Part shown: positions 1 to 7,878 of the stretch, one piece after another
Numbering within the stretch: the first letter of the stretch is position 1
Layout of the letters: the number at the start of each line of letters is the position of its first letter
DNA from: Flagellimonas_A sp039592695
GTDB taxonomy: Bacteria; Bacteroidota; Bacteroidia; Flavobacteriales; Flavobacteriaceae
Reading direction: 5' to 3'
DNA length: 64,000 nucleotides
Assembly: GCF_039592695.1 (NCBI RefSeq)
Contig: NZ_JBBUTK010000002.1
Location: 806,001 to 870,000, forward strand
Made by a program: the position numbers and the translations under genes
The notes under the pieces: model-generated
What the model saw: only the letters and a program-made list of their open reading frames with translations
The model's database searches: none
Told to the model about the DNA's origin: nothing

Positions 1-1
1 A

Positions 2-166
2 GGGCATAAGCTTCAGGTTCAGGTACAGAGCACCTGGTTTCCGTTGATTGACTTGAATCCGCAGACCTATGTGGAGAATATTTTTAAAGCGGATGAAGCG
101 GATTTTCAAACACAGACCCATACGGTGTTCACCGATTCGAGTTTGGAGTTTTCGGTATTAAAATAA
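2..166 (+). CDS. CocE/NonD family hydrolase, C-terminal fragment
   Basis: The window opens inside this gene; only the last 54 codons are present, ending in TAA at 164-166. The peptide has VQVQSTWFPLIDLNPQT followed by YVENIFKADEADFQTQTHTV, which resembles the C-terminal jelly-roll (X-Pro dipeptidyl-peptidase C-terminal) domain of CocE/NonD hydrolases such as cocaine esterase and glutaryl-7-ACA acylase-like peptidases. The catalytic alpha/beta-hydrolase part lies upstream and out of view, so activity cannot be judged. The call rests on recognising the tail motif only. Confidence 0.7.
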   Translation, partial: GHKLQVQVQSTWFPLIDLNPQTYVENIFKADEADFQTQTHTVFTDSSLEFSVLK

Positions 167-170
167 ATTG

Positions 171-195
171 TCCCCTTGAGGGGACTTTAGGGGTG
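171..195. repeat. Type A C/G-rich palindromic repeat
   Basis: CCCCTTGAGGGG followed by ACTTTAGGGG. Same unit as the one coding residues of the lipoprotein gene at 26258. The rest of 196-397 shows no gene or other recognisable element. Confidence 0.7.
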
Positions 196-397
196 TTTTT
201 TACAGCAATTTATTTCTTGAGAGAAGTTTTGGTTAGTAAACTGAAAAAAGATTTCTCAATCTTTTGTTTTTGGTGAACTTATTTCGAAATGACTAGTCAG
301 ACTCAAGTATCATTTCATACGAATGTGAGAAATCTGAAATCCACTAGGAAATCGTGAAATTTTCCAAAATCATTAGGATAATCCGAAATTCTGCCGT

Positions 398-405
398 TAT
401 ATTTG
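398..405 (+). promoter_or_regulatory. Promoter -7 element for the metY operon
   Basis: TATATTTG matches the Bacteroidota -7 consensus TAnnTTTG exactly. It lies about 54 bases upstream of the SAM riboswitch, so the leader RNA would start near 412. No good -33 TTTG is visible at the usual spacing, so this is a prediction from one half-element. Confidence 0.45.
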
Positions 406-458
406 TTTCAGAATGTCTTTTAAGACAAATTCTAAGAAGTTCAAACACGTATTGACGA

Positions 459-564
459 GTTATCAAGAAAGGTGGAGGGAATAGACCCTTTGAAGCCTTA
501 GCAACCTGCCGCCCCCTGCGGAAAAGGTGCTACATTCTATCCCGCAAGTGTGGGAAAAGATAGC
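459..564 (+). promoter_or_regulatory. SAM-I (S-box) riboswitch upstream of metY
   Basis: Shows the S-box hallmarks in order: P1 strand GTTATC (459-464), AAGAAAGGTGGAGGGA, GACCC, TGAAGCCTTAGCAACC, AAGGTGCTACATTC, a CCCGCA/TGTGGG P4-like hairpin (541-554), and closing P1 strand GATAGC (559-564, one G-T wobble). It binds S-adenosylmethionine and turns off downstream methionine biosynthesis genes. A small hairpin follows (ATCGAA 569-574 with TTCGAT 579-584, then a T run), which may act as the expression platform. The same core recurs at 19767 before metH. Confidence 0.93.
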
Positions 565-657
565 AACCATCGAACCATTTCGATTTTTCACTTTCTTATA
601 ACTTTTTGATTAGGTCATCCACAATGGCGGAGTGACTTCGTGTTTTTTTATTCCCGT

Positions 658-673
658 CCCGATAGCTATCGGG
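658..673. repeat. Type C palindrome CCCGATAGCTATCGGG
   Basis: Palindrome flanked by TTCCCGT and AGTGGGAATCC. It supplies a spurious in-frame GTG (675) upstream of the likely metY start at 714. Copies of the same palindrome occur at 18543, 24921, 27041 and 48576. Confidence 0.85.
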
Positions 674-713
674 AGTGGGAATCCAAATTGTTCAACAACA
701 AAAATTAGAAAAC

Positions 714-2018
714 ATGAGCGAGCAAAATCAAAATTTTTCAAAAGCGACCAATGCCCTGCATGCGGGGCACGATGTAACTGTAAACGGTGGTACCAGGGCA
801 GTGCCCATTTATCAATCCACGGCTTACGTGTTCAACGATGCCGACCATGCGGCCAATCTATTTTCACTGGCGGAGTTTGGCAACATCTACACCCGAATCA
901 ACAATCCGACCAATGATATTCTGGAGCAGCGTTTGGCAGCTCTTGAAGGTGGAATCGCCTCAGTGGTAACCGCTTCGGGTACCGCAGCTTTGAATACCAC
1001 ACTTTTGGTGCTGTTAAAGGCTGGTGACCATATTGTTTCTTCGAACAGTCTCTATGGCGGCACCTATAATTTATTGAGCGTTACACTACCGAGATTGGGC
1101 ATCACCACCACCTTTGTTGACCCAACTGACCCTGCCAATTTTGGTAAGGCGGTTCAAGAAAATACACGTGCCATTTTTGTGGAGTCCATTGGAAATCCCA
1201 AATTGGATGTGCTCGATTTAAAAGCAATTTCATCCGAGGCCAAAAAAGCGAAAGTACCGTTTATTGTAGATAATACCGTGGCTTCCCCTGCACTCTTGAA
1301 CCCGATAGAGCATGGGGCAAATATTGTCATCCATTCCCTCACCAAATACATCAATGGTAACGGTACGGCCTTGGGCGGTGCCATTATTGATGCGGGAACC
1401 TTCGATTGGGCCAATGGTAAGTTTCCAGAATTCACCGAACCCTCACCTGGCTATCATGGTCTGGTCTATCATGAGGCATTGGGTCCGGCAGCCTTTATCG
1501 CCAAAGTACGTATTGAGGGCTTACGCGACCATGGCGCCTGTTTGAGTCCGTTCAATGCCTTTCAAATCATTCAGGGATTGGAAACTTTGGAAGTGCGCAT
1601 GAAAAAGCACAGTGAGAACGCATTGGCCTTGGCCGAATGGCTTCAAGAACGTGACGAAGTGACTTGGGTAAACTATCCTGGATTGAAAACAAGCAAGTTT
1701 AAGGCCCAAGCCGATGCCTATTTGCCAAAGGGTCAGAGCAGCATCGTGACCTTTGGGGTCAAGGGTGGCTTTGAATCTGCTAAAAAGATTGCCGATGAAA
1801 CCAAAATTTTCTCTTTGTTGGCAAACATTGGCGATACCAAGTCGCTGATCATACATCCAGCAAGTACCACCCACCAACAGTTGAGCGATGAATCGCAAGA
1901 AGCAACGGGAGTAACCAAAGATTTGATTCGCCTTTCCGTTGGATTGGAAGATTTAAAAGACTTAAAAGCTGATTTAGAAGCCGCCTTTGCGACGATTGAC
2001 AAATCAGTATTGGCATAA
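714..2018 (+). CDS. metY: O-acetylhomoserine sulfhydrylase (homocysteine synthase)
   Basis: PLP enzyme of the Cys/Met metabolism family, 434 residues, the usual length for MetY. It condenses O-acetylhomoserine with sulfide to homocysteine in the cytoplasm. The PLP lysine is K211 in HSLTKYINGNGTALGG; the GNIYTRINNPTNDILEQR segment near residue 57 and the SGTAALNTTLL segment near 88 are typical. The ATG at 714 is preferred over an in-frame GTG at 675 because 675 lies in a dispersed palindrome and the family alignment begins near MSEQNQNFSKATNALHAG. It follows a SAM riboswitch and precedes the MetX fusion, which makes its substrate. Confidence 0.93.
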   Translation: MSEQNQNFSKATNALHAGHDVTVNGGTRAVPIYQSTAYVFNDADHAANLFSLAEFGNIYTRINNPTNDILEQRLAALEGGIASVVTASGTAALNTTLLVLLKAGDHIVSSNSLYGGTYNLLSVTLPRLGITTTFVDPTDPANFGKAVQENTRAIFVESIGNPKLDVLDLKAISSEAKKAKVPFIVDNTVASPALLNPIEHGANIVIHSLTKYINGNGTALGGAIIDAGTFDWANGKFPEFTEPSPGYHGLVYHEALGPAAFIAKVRIEGLRDHGACLSPFNAFQIIQGLETLEVRMKKHSENALALAEWLQERDEVTWVNYPGLKTSKFKAQADAYLPKGQSSIVTFGVKGGFESAKKIADETKIFSLLANIGDTKSLIIHPASTTHQQLSDESQEATGVTKDLIRLSVGLEDLKDLKADLEAAFATIDKSVLA

Positions 2019-2035
2019 AAAGCAAAAAGTAATAG

Positions 2036-2160
2036 CTCCTCCCCTTAGATGAGGGGAGGTGGCATTCCGTGAAAACGGAATGACGGAGGGTTTGAGAAAA
2101 ATTTAAAACTCCCCGATTCCGCAAAGCGGAATCACCCCTCTTTAGACAAAGAGGGGAGCT
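2036..2160. repeat. Head-to-head pair of type A repeats
   Basis: Two related palindromic units in opposite orientation fill the gap between metY and the fusion gene. The first reads CTCCTCCCCTTAGATGAGGG with an internal ATTCCG...CGGAAT stem; the second, reversed, has CTCCCC, ATTCCG...CGGAAT and CCCCTC...GAGGGG. Both could fold in the transcript and may modulate translation of the next gene. Confidence 0.75.
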
Positions 2161-2173
2161 AAATAAAAAATAC

Positions 2174-5100
2174 ATGCTCCAAAAAATTAAAATACCAAAC
2201 TACACGACCCTGAGCGGAGTGGTTCAAGACCTACAGTTATCCTATGAGGTTTTTGGGCAACAACTGCATACCGCCCCCATAGTTTTGGTCAACCATGCCT
2301 TGACGGGCAACTCCAATGTGGCTGGTGAGAATGGTTGGTGGACCGATTTGATTGGGGAGGGCAAGTGTATCGACACCCAAAAGTTCACCATTTTGGCCTT
2401 CAACATTCCAGGGAATGGCTATGATGGTTTTGTTATCGACAATTACAAGGATTTTGTAGCGGGGGATGTGGCCCGTATTTTCTTGAAGGGTCTAAAGGAG
2501 TTAAAAATAAGTCGGCTTTTTGTCATCATCGGCGGTTCGCTGGGCGGTGGTGTCGCTTGGGAAATGGCGGCTTACAATCCCGATATTACAGAACACTTGA
2601 TTCCCGTTGCTTCGGATTGGAAATCCACCGATTGGCTTATCGCCAACTGCCAGATACAGGAGCAGATTTTGAACAATTCGAGCCAGCCCGTGCACGATGC
2701 CCGTATGCATGCCATGCTGTGTTACCGTACTCCTGAATCCTTTAAAGAGCGGTTCAAGCGCAGCACAAACGAAGAGCTGAATGTTTTTAATGTGGAAAGC
2801 TGGTTGATGCACCACGGAAAAAAGTTACAGGAACGTTTTCAGCTTTCAGCCTACAAGTTGATGAACCAACTGCTCAAAACCATCGATATTGCCCGTAATG
2901 GAGATGAGGCCTTTGAACGATTGCGTCAAAGTGATTTGAAAATCCATATCATCGGGGTGAATTCCGACCTCTTTTTTACTGCGGCCGAGAATAAGGAAAC
3001 CCATAAAAGGTTGGCACAGGCCAACAGCAATGTTACCTACGGTGAAGTGCAATCCCTGCATGGCCATGATGCCTTTTTGATGGAGTTTCGGCAATTGGAA
3101 AACCTGCTGAAAGACATTTTTCCTCAAAAGGGTAAAAAGCAGGGACTCAAGATTTTAAAGTTTGGCGGAAAATCTTTGGGCAATGGCCATGGCTTGGAAC
3201 GTGTTTTGGATATCATTTCAAAAAAGGCCCGGAATGGCGAAAGAATAGCCGTGGTACTCTCTGCACGCGAAAAGGCTACCGACACTTTGGAAAAAATGCT
3301 TGCCAAGGCTGCCGAGGGTGAAGCGTATCAAGATGATGTGGACGCCTTCACGGCCTACCAGACCGAAGATTTTCACACGACCGATTTTTCCAGTGAAATA
3401 CAACAGGTCGCCAAAAAATTGGAAGGTGTTTCTTTGGTCGGTGACTACAGTGCCAAGACCAAGGATGAATTTTTAGCTTTCGGAGAACTCATCTCCAGCA
3501 AATTGGTTGTTCAATTATTGAAGGAAAGGGGTATAAAAGCGCAGTTTTTTGATGCCCGTGAATTGATAAAGACCGATGATGGTTTTGGCAATGCCAAGGT
3601 AGATGAAATCCAATCCAAGAAAAATGTACTGCAAAAATTCTCTAGGTTGGAAACTGATATGATTCCCGTGGTAACGGGTTTTATCGCCTCTAACCAAAAA
3701 GGGGAGACCACCACTTTGGGTAGAAATGGTAGTAATTATACCGCAGCTTTACTGGCCAATTTTCTGGATGCCGAAGAGATGCTCAACTATACCCATGTCG
3801 ATGGAATTTTTACGGCCAATCCCGATTACGTATCCGATGCCAGAATCATTGAAAACCTGTCCTATGCCGAAGCGAACGAGCTGGCTAATTTTGGGGCAAA
3901 GGTCTTGCATGCCAAAACCATCATCCCATTGATTGAAAAAAATATTCCGTTGCGAATTCTGAACACGTTCAACGAAGATTCCAAAGGCACTTTGATAAGC
4001 TCCAAGACCAATAAAGAGGGCATTAAATCACTTTCTGTCATTGAAAATGTGGCTTTGGTGAATTTGGAAGGCAGGGGTCTTTTGGGAAAAGTGGGCGTTG
4101 ATGCCCGAATTTTTAACACTTTGGGACGACACAACATCAATGTGGGCATTATTTCACAAGGTTCTTCAGAACGTGGTATTGGCATGGTGGTGGATGCGGA
4201 TAGGGCTACCGAAGCCAAAAAAGCATTGCAAGATGAATTTGCAAAAGATTATTCCGAAAAGGATGTGAACACCATCACTGTGAACAAAAATGTTGCTGTG
4301 ATTTCGGTGATTGGGCAAGATATGAGCACCTTTCACCACCCCTTCAATGCATTGATAAAGAACGGAATAGTGCCATTGCTGTTCAACAACACCATTTCAG
4401 GAAAGAATATCAGTCTTGTGGTTAATAGTGCAGATTTAAACAAGGCCCTCAATGTGATGCACGGTCAGATTTTTGGTATTGACAAGAAGGTGAACGTGGC
4501 CATTTTCGGCCATGGCAACGTAGGCGGAACCTTGGTGGACCAAATGCTAAAAAGCCATAAAAAAATAGCCAAGCGTAAGGGAATTGACCTCAATATTTTT
4601 GCAGTGGCGAATTCAAGAAAACTGGTACTGAACGCGAAGGGCATCGGCAAAAATTGGCGACAAGCTATCGAGAAAAATGGAAAGCCCTACAAAGTTTCCG
4701 ATGTGGGCAATTTTGCCAAAGCACATCATCTGGGCAATCTGATTGCTGTTGACAATACTGCCAACACCGATTTCGTGAACCACTATTTTGATTTGATTGC
4801 CTCGGGATTCGATTTGGTCTCTTCAAATAAAATCGCCAATACCTTGAACTTCGATTATTATGAATTGGTACGCGATGCGTTGGACAAAAATCAAAAACAG
4901 TACCTCTATGAGACCAATGTAGGCGCGGGTTTGCCATTGATTGATACTATCAAGCTGTTACACCTGTCGGGGGAAAACATTACCAGAATCAAAGGGGTGT
5001 TTTCAGGGTCGCTGAGCTATATTTTCAATATATTTTCTGAATCTGAACGGTCTTTTTCTGAAATTGTGCGTGAAGCTATGGAAAATGGCTACACCGAACC

Positions 5101-5560
5101 TGACCCCCGCGAAGATTTATCAGGAAACGATGTGGGCAGGAAATTGCTCATCCTCGCCCGTGAATTGGATTTACGGAATGAGCTCAGCGATATTTCCATT
5201 GAAAATTTGATTCCGAAGGAGTTGGAAACCATTTCAAAAGTGCAGTTTTTGAACAGTTTGGAGCAGTTGGATGAAAAATTCCAGCAGATAAAGGAAGAAC
5301 AAAAACCCGACCATGTACTCCGATATGTTGGCGATTTGCATGGCGATTTACAACAGGATAAAGGTGTTTTGGATGTAAAATTGATTTCTGTTCCTAAAAC
5401 AAGTGCGTTGGGGCAAGTATCTGGTTCGGATTCCATTATCGAGATTTACACAGAATCCTATGGTGAAAAACCGATTGTGATACAAGGGGCAGGAGCAGGG
5501 GCCGCCGTCACCGCAAGAGGTGTTTTTGGGGATATTCTACGGATTGCAGAGAAACTGTAG
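2174..5560 (+). CDS. thrA: Homoserine O-acetyltransferase - aspartokinase - homoserine dehydrogenase fusion
   Basis: A 1128-residue protein with three enzyme parts. Residues 1-315 form an alpha/beta hydrolase of the MetX type, with nucleophile S122 in GGSLGGG, D265 in VNSD and H298 in LHGHDAFL. Residues 325-610 are aspartokinase (LKFGGKSLG at 328, LGRNGSNYTAALLA near 515, VDGIFTANP near 542, FGAKVLHAKTI near 573). ACT regulatory repeats follow at about 620-760. Residues 772-1128 are homoserine dehydrogenase (GHGNVGG at 779, VFSGSLSYIFN at 942, GYTEPDPREDLSGNDVGRK at 972). It covers phosphorylation of aspartate, formation of homoserine and its acetylation. The usual KFGGTS motif is KFGGKS here. 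It lies inside the SAM-riboswitch operon. Confidence 0.93.
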   Translation: MLQKIKIPNYTTLSGVVQDLQLSYEVFGQQLHTAPIVLVNHALTGNSNVAGENGWWTDLIGEGKCIDTQKFTILAFNIPGNGYDGFVIDNYKDFVAGDVARIFLKGLKELKISRLFVIIGGSLGGGVAWEMAAYNPDITEHLIPVASDWKSTDWLIANCQIQEQILNNSSQPVHDARMHAMLCYRTPESFKERFKRSTNEELNVFNVESWLMHHGKKLQERFQLSAYKLMNQLLKTIDIARNGDEAFERLRQSDLKIHIIGVNSDLFFTAAENKETHKRLAQANSNVTYGEVQSLHGHDAFLMEFRQLENLLKDIFPQKGKKQGLKILKFGGKSLGNGHGLERVLDIISKKARNGERIAVVLSAREKATDTLEKMLAKAAEGEAYQDDVDAFTAYQTEDFHTTDFSSEIQQVAKKLEGVSLVGDYSAKTKDEFLAFGELISSKLVVQLLKERGIKAQFFDARELIKTDDGFGNAKVDEIQSKKNVLQKFSRLETDMIPVVTGFIASNQKGETTTLGRNGSNYTAALLANFLDAEEMLNYTHVDGIFTANPDYVSDARIIENLSYAEANELANFGAKVLHAKTIIPLIEKNIPLRILNTFNEDSKGTLISSKTNKEGIKSLSVIENVALVNLEGRGLLGKVGVDARIFNTLGRHNINVGIISQGSSERGIGMVVDADRATEAKKALQDEFAKDYSEKDVNTITVNKNVAVISVIGQDMSTFHHPFNALIKNGIVPLLFNNTISGKNISLVVNSADLNKALNVMHGQIFGIDKKVNVAIFGHGNVGGTLVDQMLKSHKKIAKRKGIDLNIFAVANSRKLVLNAKGIGKNWRQAIEKNGKPYKVSDVGNFAKAHHLGNLIAVDNTANTDFVNHYFDLIASGFDLVSSNKIANTLNFDYYELVRDALDKNQKQYLYETNVGAGLPLIDTIKLLHLSGENITRIKGVFSGSLSYIFNIFSESERSFSEIVREAMENGYTEPDPREDLSGNDVGRKLLILARELDLRNELSDISIENLIPKELETISKVQFLNSLEQLDEKFQQIKEEQKPDHVLRYVGDLHGDLQQDKGVLDVKLISVPKTSALGQVSGSDSIIEIYTESYGEKPIVIQGAGAGAAVTARGVFGDILRIAEKL

Positions 5561-5628
5561 GAGTTTAGATTTTAGAATTACGAGTGTAGAACCACATATA
5601 GCTAATAGCATAAAGCGTACAGCTAATC
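5561..5628. repeat. Low-complexity spacer of the 'acgaa/taga' type (type E)
   Basis: GAGTTTAGATTTTAGAATTA followed by CGAGTGTAGAACC and GCATAAAGCGTACAGC. It is built of short degenerate words (ATTTAGA, TTACGA, CATA) seen in other gaps at 12248, 24963, 26211, 36709 and 37636. It runs into the start of metZ, whose first codons (AAACCACAAACCATAAAC) have the same flavour. Confidence 0.55.
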
Positions 5629-6831
5629 ATGAAAAAACCTGAAACCACAAACCATAAACAAGAAACCGAAAACCGAAGGTTTGAGACCAATGCCATCAGA
5701 AACCAGCTGGAACGCACCCAATATTTGGAGCATTCGAGTCCCATGTTTTTGACCTCCAGTTATGTGTTTGAAGATGCAGAGGACATGCGGGCCTCATTTG
5801 CTGAGGAAAAAGAACGGAATGTGTATTCACGGTATTCCAATCCGAATACATCCGAGTTTGTGGAAAAAGTCTGCGAAATGGAAGGGGCCGAAGCAGGCTT
5901 TGCTTTCGCCTCGGGTATGGCAGCCGTCTTTTCAACCTTTGCGGCATTATTGAACAGTGGTGACCATATTTTAAGTGCGCGCAGTGTTTTTGGTTCGACC
6001 CACAGTCTGTACACTAATTTTTTCCCTAAATGGAATATTGAGACCTCCTTTTTTGAGGTTGATGATTTGGAAGGACTGGAAGCTACAATTCAACCAAACA
6101 CCAAAATTATCTATGCCGAATCACCGACCAACCCCGGGGTAGATGTACTCGATTTGGAAGCGTTGGGAAGCATCGCAAAAAAGCACAACCTGATTTTTAT
6201 TGTCGACAACTGTTTTGCATCCCCCTATTTACAGCAGCCCATTAAGTTTGGAGCCGATTTGGTCATCCATTCCGGTACCAAATTAATGGATGGCCAAGGA
6301 AGGGTTTTGGCAGGAGTGACAGTTGGAAAAGCTGATATGATTGAAAAGATCTATCGCTTTTCACGAATCACAGGCCCAGCATTGTCCCCATTCAACGCAT
6401 GGGTACTCTCAAAAAGCTTGGAAACCTTGGCTGTTCGGATAGATAGACATTGTGAAAACGCATTAAAATTAGCCGAATTTTTGGAAAATCATCCGAAAGT
6501 GAATTGGGTAAAATACCCTTTTTTGAAATCCCATCCAAAATACGAACTGGCCAAAAAACAGATGAAAGCGGGAGGCTGTGTGGTTGCCTTTGAGGTCAAT
6601 GGCGGACTGCAAGCAGGCCGTAAATTCTTCGATTCTATTAAACTATTATCACTTTCAGCCAATTTGGGTGATTCAAGAAGTATCGTGACCCACCCGGCAT
6701 CAACAACCCATAGTAAACTTTCCGAAGAAGAACGAAAAAAAGTTGGCATCACCGATGGTATGGTTCGGGTATCGGTTGGTCTGGAGCATATTAATGATAT
6801 TATCGCCGATATATCACAAGCGTTAGAATAA
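5629..6831 (+). CDS. metZ: O-succinylhomoserine sulfhydrylase-like trans-sulfuration enzyme
   Basis: A second PLP enzyme of the Cys/Met metabolism family (400 residues), distinct from MetY. The PLP lysine is K218 in HSGTKLMDGQGRVLAG, and the MDGQGR stretch is closer to MetZ than to MetY or cystathionine gamma-synthase. YSRYSNPNTSEFVEKVCEME (67-86) and ASGMAAVFSTFAALL (94-108) are family hallmarks. It could make homocysteine from acylated homoserine and sulfide, or act as a cystathionine synthase. The first about 20 residues (KPETTNHKQETENRR) look repeat-derived, so the true start may lie slightly downstream. It is the last gene of the methionine operon. Confidence 0.82.
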   Translation: MKKPETTNHKQETENRRFETNAIRNQLERTQYLEHSSPMFLTSSYVFEDAEDMRASFAEEKERNVYSRYSNPNTSEFVEKVCEMEGAEAGFAFASGMAAVFSTFAALLNSGDHILSARSVFGSTHSLYTNFFPKWNIETSFFEVDDLEGLEATIQPNTKIIYAESPTNPGVDVLDLEALGSIAKKHNLIFIVDNCFASPYLQQPIKFGADLVIHSGTKLMDGQGRVLAGVTVGKADMIEKIYRFSRITGPALSPFNAWVLSKSLETLAVRIDRHCENALKLAEFLENHPKVNWVKYPFLKSHPKYELAKKQMKAGGCVVAFEVNGGLQAGRKFFDSIKLLSLSANLGDSRSIVTHPASTTHSKLSEEERKKVGITDGMVRVSVGLEHINDIIADISQALE

Positions 6832-6857
6832 GATTCAATTTAACTAGATGCCAACTG

Positions 6858-7718
6858 CTACAAGTGGGCCATTAAAACTTTACTTCTCGACTTGTTTCGC
6901 AAGGATCGAAGTCCTCTTTCACGTATTTGTCTTACGCGTTCTCGGGTAAGGTCAAAAATATCACTGATTTGCGAGAGGCTCATTGCAGGTTCATTACCAA
7001 GACCGTAGTATAGCTCGATGACTTGACGTTGTCTTATAGGTATTGTATCTAGAACATTGTTGATGTCTGTAGAAAGTGATTCCCGCATCATTTCTTTATC
7101 AGGACTGGTTGATTCTTTTGATATCAAAACATTTTGCAATGTTGAGGTTTCACCTTCTTTCAGCGGAGCATCCAATGAAAGGGAACGCCCTGAATTTTTC
7201 ATGACACTTTTTACCTTGTTTTCGGTTATGTCAAGTTCGTTGGCTATTTCACTAGCGCTTGGCGGTCTTTGAAATTTTTGCTCAAGACCCGCATAAACCT
7301 TATAGATTTTTCGGTTGGTGGCAATCTTGTTTTGGGGTAGTCGTATTGTTTTTCCTCTATTGGCGATAGCCTGCATCATTGATTGCCGTATCCACCAAAC
7401 TGCATAAGAAATGAATTTGAAGCCTCTGGTTTCATCAAAGCGTTTGGCAGCCTTTATCAAGCCTACATTTCCCTCATTGATAAGATCTGAAAGTTTTAGC
7501 CCCCTGTTTTGATACTGCTTAGCTGCTGAAACCACAAATCGTAAATTGGCATTGACCAGTTTATCAAGGGCTTTTTGATCACCTTTTTTGATTCGGTGGG
7601 CTAGTTCTACTTCTTCTTCTGCGGTAATAAGATCAATTTTACTGATTTCTTGAAAATATTTTTCTAGAGATTTTGTATCCCTATTAGTAACCTGTCTAGT
7701 AATCTTAAGTTGTCGCAT
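6858..7718 (-). CDS. RpoD-like sigma-70 factor (probable second, non-primary copy)
   Basis: 286 residues with sigma region 1.2 (SLEKYFQEI), region 2 (NLRFVVSAAKQYQNRGLKLS, RGFKFISYAVWWIRQSM), region 3 (RPPSASEIANELDI) and region 4 (FDLTRERVRQIRERGLRSL). It recruits RNA polymerase to promoters. The start MRQLKITRQVTNRDTKSLEK and end SRSKVL match the primary sigma factor of Bacteroidota. But many positions that are usually fixed differ: MMQAIANRGKTIRLPQNKIA rather than ILQALAEQSRIVRLPLNKIG, and IRERGLRSL rather than IKEKAIRRL. A group-2 paralogue is therefore more likely than the housekeeping factor. Transcribed alone, convergent with metZ. Confidence 0.85.
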   Translation of the reverse strand: MRQLKITRQVTNRDTKSLEKYFQEISKIDLITAEEEVELAHRIKKGDQKALDKLVNANLRFVVSAAKQYQNRGLKLSDLINEGNVGLIKAAKRFDETRGFKFISYAVWWIRQSMMQAIANRGKTIRLPQNKIATNRKIYKVYAGLEQKFQRPPSASEIANELDITENKVKSVMKNSGRSLSLDAPLKEGETSTLQNVLISKESTSPDKEMMRESLSTDINNVLDTIPIRQRQVIELYYGLGNEPAMSLSQISDIFDLTRERVRQIRERGLRSLRNKSRSKVLMAHL

Positions 7719-7822
7719 ACATTGATTTTGAAGTGAATAAAATAAAATACCCTTTTTTATCAGAAAAACAAAAAAATCATCAAAACTCCCCGTTTTTTAC
7801 CTTTTTTTGGCCAAAAAGAAGC

Positions 7823-7858
7823 AAAAAAGCCCAAAATCAATCGATTTTAGGCTTTTTT
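7823..7858 (-). terminator. Rho-independent terminator after the molybdenum hydroxylase genes
   Basis: Stem GCCTAAAATC/GATTTTGGGC with short loop, with T runs on both sides, so it can work on either strand. On the minus strand it lies just past the end of the gene stopping at 7879 and before the sigma factor. 7719-7822 shows only A/T-rich sequence. Confidence 0.75.
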
Positions 7859-7878
7859 ATGAATAAAGCTTTTTTTGG

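Noticed and set aside
675..713. Upstream GTG start for metY
   Set aside because: Lies in a type C palindrome; the added residues have no counterpart in the family.
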